Shown in pieces: positions 62,842 through 64,000 of a stretch of 64,000 nucleotides of DNA. Below the pieces are notes generated by a model, which did not search any database, was not told the DNA's origin, and saw only the letters and a list, made by a program, of their open reading frames with translations. The stretch is from Arenicellales bacterium (GTDB lineage Bacteria; Pseudomonadota; Gammaproteobacteria; Arenicellales; JAJDZL01). The position numbers and the translations under genes were made by a program. Position 1 is the first letter of the stretch. Each line of letters begins with the position of its first letter. The stretch is from NCBI GenBank assembly GCA_958295885.1, contig OY282380.1, positions 3,472,001 to 3,536,000 of the forward strand, given 5' to 3'.

Positions 62842-63600
62842 TTGAAAGCACCCTTTGACGTAGTAATTCCCGCACGTTACGAGTCCAGCAGACTGCCAGG
62901 AAAACTGCTTCTGGACATATGTGGGCGGTCCATGATTCATCGCGTCGTCGATGGCGCGTTCAGAAGTTCAGCTGAGCGCGTGATTGTCGCAGTGGATGAC
63001 GAAAGAATCGGTCGGGAAGTGGCCGCACATACAGATGCCATGGTCTGTTCAACGTCAGTTCACCATCCCTCCGGTACCGACCGCGTCGCCGAAACAGTGA
63101 CTCTGCTCAATCTCCCGCAGGACCGAATCGTCGTCAATTTGCAGGGTGATGAACCGCTGATTCGCGGGGAGTTGATCGATCAGGTTGCAATGAAACTGTA
63201 TCAGTCGGAATACGCTCAGGTTGCCACCGCGGCATCGCCTCTTCGCAGCAATGAGGATTTGACCGATCGCAATACGGTCAAATGTGTCGTTGATGAGCTG
63301 GACAATGCCCTTTACTTTTCGAGATCTCCGATTCCTTATGTTACCTCGGGCAAACTCCGACCATCGCTGCATTTGCAGCATATTGGAATTTATGCTTATC
63401 GCGCAGCGTACTTGCAGCTGCATGCCAAGAGAGAGGTCTGCGCGTTGGAAGCGGCAGAATCGCTTGAGCAGCTGAGAGTGCTCTATCACGGCGACAGGAT
63501 TGTCGTCCATATGGAAGATACGTACGAATCAATTGGAGTCGATACGGAAAAGGACTTGGAACGAGTGCGAGAGCTGATTCAGCAGCAGGACAATAATTGA
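62842..63600 (+). CDS. kdsB: CMP-KDO synthetase KdsB
   Basis: Activates KDO with CTP for LPS inner-core synthesis. The TTG at 62842 gives the family N-terminus KAPFDVVIPARYESSRLPGK with the CTP-binding loop. VVNLQGDEPLIRGELIDQVA, NTVKCVVDELDNALYFSRSP and IGIYAYRAAYLQL are conserved. It is 252 residues, lies 13 nt downstream of lpxK, and has a CAGGCAG site before the start. A longer in-frame ORF begins inside lpxK and is not used. Confidence 0.94.
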   Translation: MKAPFDVVIPARYESSRLPGKLLLDICGRSMIHRVVDGAFRSSAERVIVAVDDERIGREVAAHTDAMVCSTSVHHPSGTDRVAETVTLLNLPQDRIVVNLQGDEPLIRGELIDQVAMKLYQSEYAQVATAASPLRSNEDLTDRNTVKCVVDELDNALYFSRSPIPYVTSGKLRPSLHLQHIGIYAYRAAYLQLHAKREVCALEAAESLEQLRVLYHGDRIVVHMEDTYESIGVDTEKDLERVRELIQQQDNN

Positions 63601-63609
63601 CGAGGGAAA

Positions 63610-64000
63610 ATGATGAACCAGCAGACGAAACGAAAAAATGTCAGTGTCTTATTTGTATGTTTGGGAAACATCTGCAGATCTCCAACCTCTGAAGGTGTTT
63701 TTCGTCGGACCGCGGCTCGGGAACTCAAGGATATTGATGTCTACATCGATTCAGCAGGAACTGCAAGCTACCACACTGGGCAGGGCCCGGACCGGCGCGC
63801 AGTAAAAGCGGCGAAAAGGCGGGGAATTGACATCAGCAGGTTGAGAGCGCGGCGAGTGGGTCGGGAAGATTATGACGTTTTCGACTACATCATCGCCATG
63901 GACCGACAGAATTTAAGTGATCTTCTATATTGGGCGCCTCCAGATTATGAAGGGCAGATCGGCCTTTTTATGGATTATGCTTCTCATTATCGCGAAACCG
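63610..64000 (+). CDS. Low-molecular-weight protein tyrosine phosphatase, partial
   Basis: The window ends inside this gene. The N-terminus has the catalytic P-loop C-x5-R-S in LFVCLGNICRSPTSEGV, and later VYIDSAGTASYHTGQGPDRR and IAMDRQNL. The phosphatases of this family (Wzb/Ptp types) often act on tyrosine kinases of capsule synthesis; here it follows kdsB by 9 nt in a common gammaproteobacterial order. Two adjacent ATG codons at 63610 and 63613 are both possible. The distal DP.Y catalytic-acid motif is outside the window. Confidence 0.92.
   Translation, partial: MMNQQTKRKNVSVLFVCLGNICRSPTSEGVFRRTAARELKDIDVYIDSAGTASYHTGQGPDRRAVKAAKRRGIDISRLRARRVGREDYDVFDYIIAMDRQNLSDLLYWAPPDYEGQIGLFMDYASHYRET

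Noticed and set aside
1-64000. CRISPR arrays, rRNA and complete tRNA genes
   Set aside because: No regularly spaced short repeats and no rRNA or full tRNA sequence were seen on reading both strands; a covariance search was not possible.

Overview
The window looks like a chromosomal segment of a Gram-negative gammaproteobacterium: it carries LPS genes (lpxK, kdsB), a Tat-exported membrane formate dehydrogenase with DUF3305/DUF3306 accessory proteins, an outer-membrane BtuB receptor and cobalamin riboswitches. Core genes are long and intact, but they alternate with stretches full of insertion-sequence remnants, toxin-antitoxin fragments and broken genes. This suggests a genome under mobile-element expansion and gene decay. 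No rRNA, tRNA or CRISPR array was recognised.

Layout. 1-10.7 kb: formate dehydrogenase operon on the minus strand (DUF3305, DUF3306, multi-cluster ferredoxin, then an inserted dead IS1182-like element, then TorD-like chaperone, small Tat protein, FdhA, FdhB, lipoprotein, cytochrome b subunit). 10.9-15.2 kb: toxin-antitoxin cluster (broken HicBA and HigA-like genes, intact VapBC/FitAB-like and HigB/XRE-ImmA-like pairs) plus an IS1380 remnant. 15.5-25.2 kb: peptide-uptake cluster, with a divergently transcribed substrate-binding protein, DppBCDF-like transporter and two CocE/NonD serine hydrolases. 25.6-29.1 kb: ParDE, an XRE regulator and RecQ. 29.2-37.2 kb: cobQ pseudogene, IS1182-like and IS110 remnants, a degenerate group II intron, an XRE-ImmA/DUF4411 pair and a frameshifted membrane protein. 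37.4-54.4 kb: cobalamin locus. 54.4-60.1 kb: AT-rich mobile or defence-like DNA (IS1595 remnant, BrnT-like gene, tiny coupled genes, AbiEii-like nucleotidyltransferase, IS110). 60.9-64 kb: fdhD-lpxK-kdsB-protein tyrosine phosphatase.

The cobalamin locus is the most interesting part. A cobalamin riboswitch precedes an unusually long TonB; a second precedes a CobN-like chelatase with an N-terminal signal/anchor and a C-terminal membrane anchor, followed by an ExbB/MotA-like channel protein and a DUF2149 protein; a third precedes BtuB and a corrinoid adenosyltransferase. The combination resembles the HmuS-type (CobN-like) envelope chelatase systems with their ExbB-like and DUF2149 partners, here under B12 control. 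The downstream B12 salvage genes (btuC, cobS, cbiB, btuF, and cobQ elsewhere) are all broken, while BtuB, TonB, the ExbB/DUF2149 pair and the adenosyltransferase are open. The CobN-like gene is split into three overlapping frames.

A diverged direct repeat of about 139 bp, the start of a DUF4338/DruA-like gene, lies at 10.9 kb and again at 60.6 kb. It brackets about 50 kb of mostly accessory DNA between the fdh operon and fdhD, which suggests that this whole block was acquired or assembled between two copies of one element.
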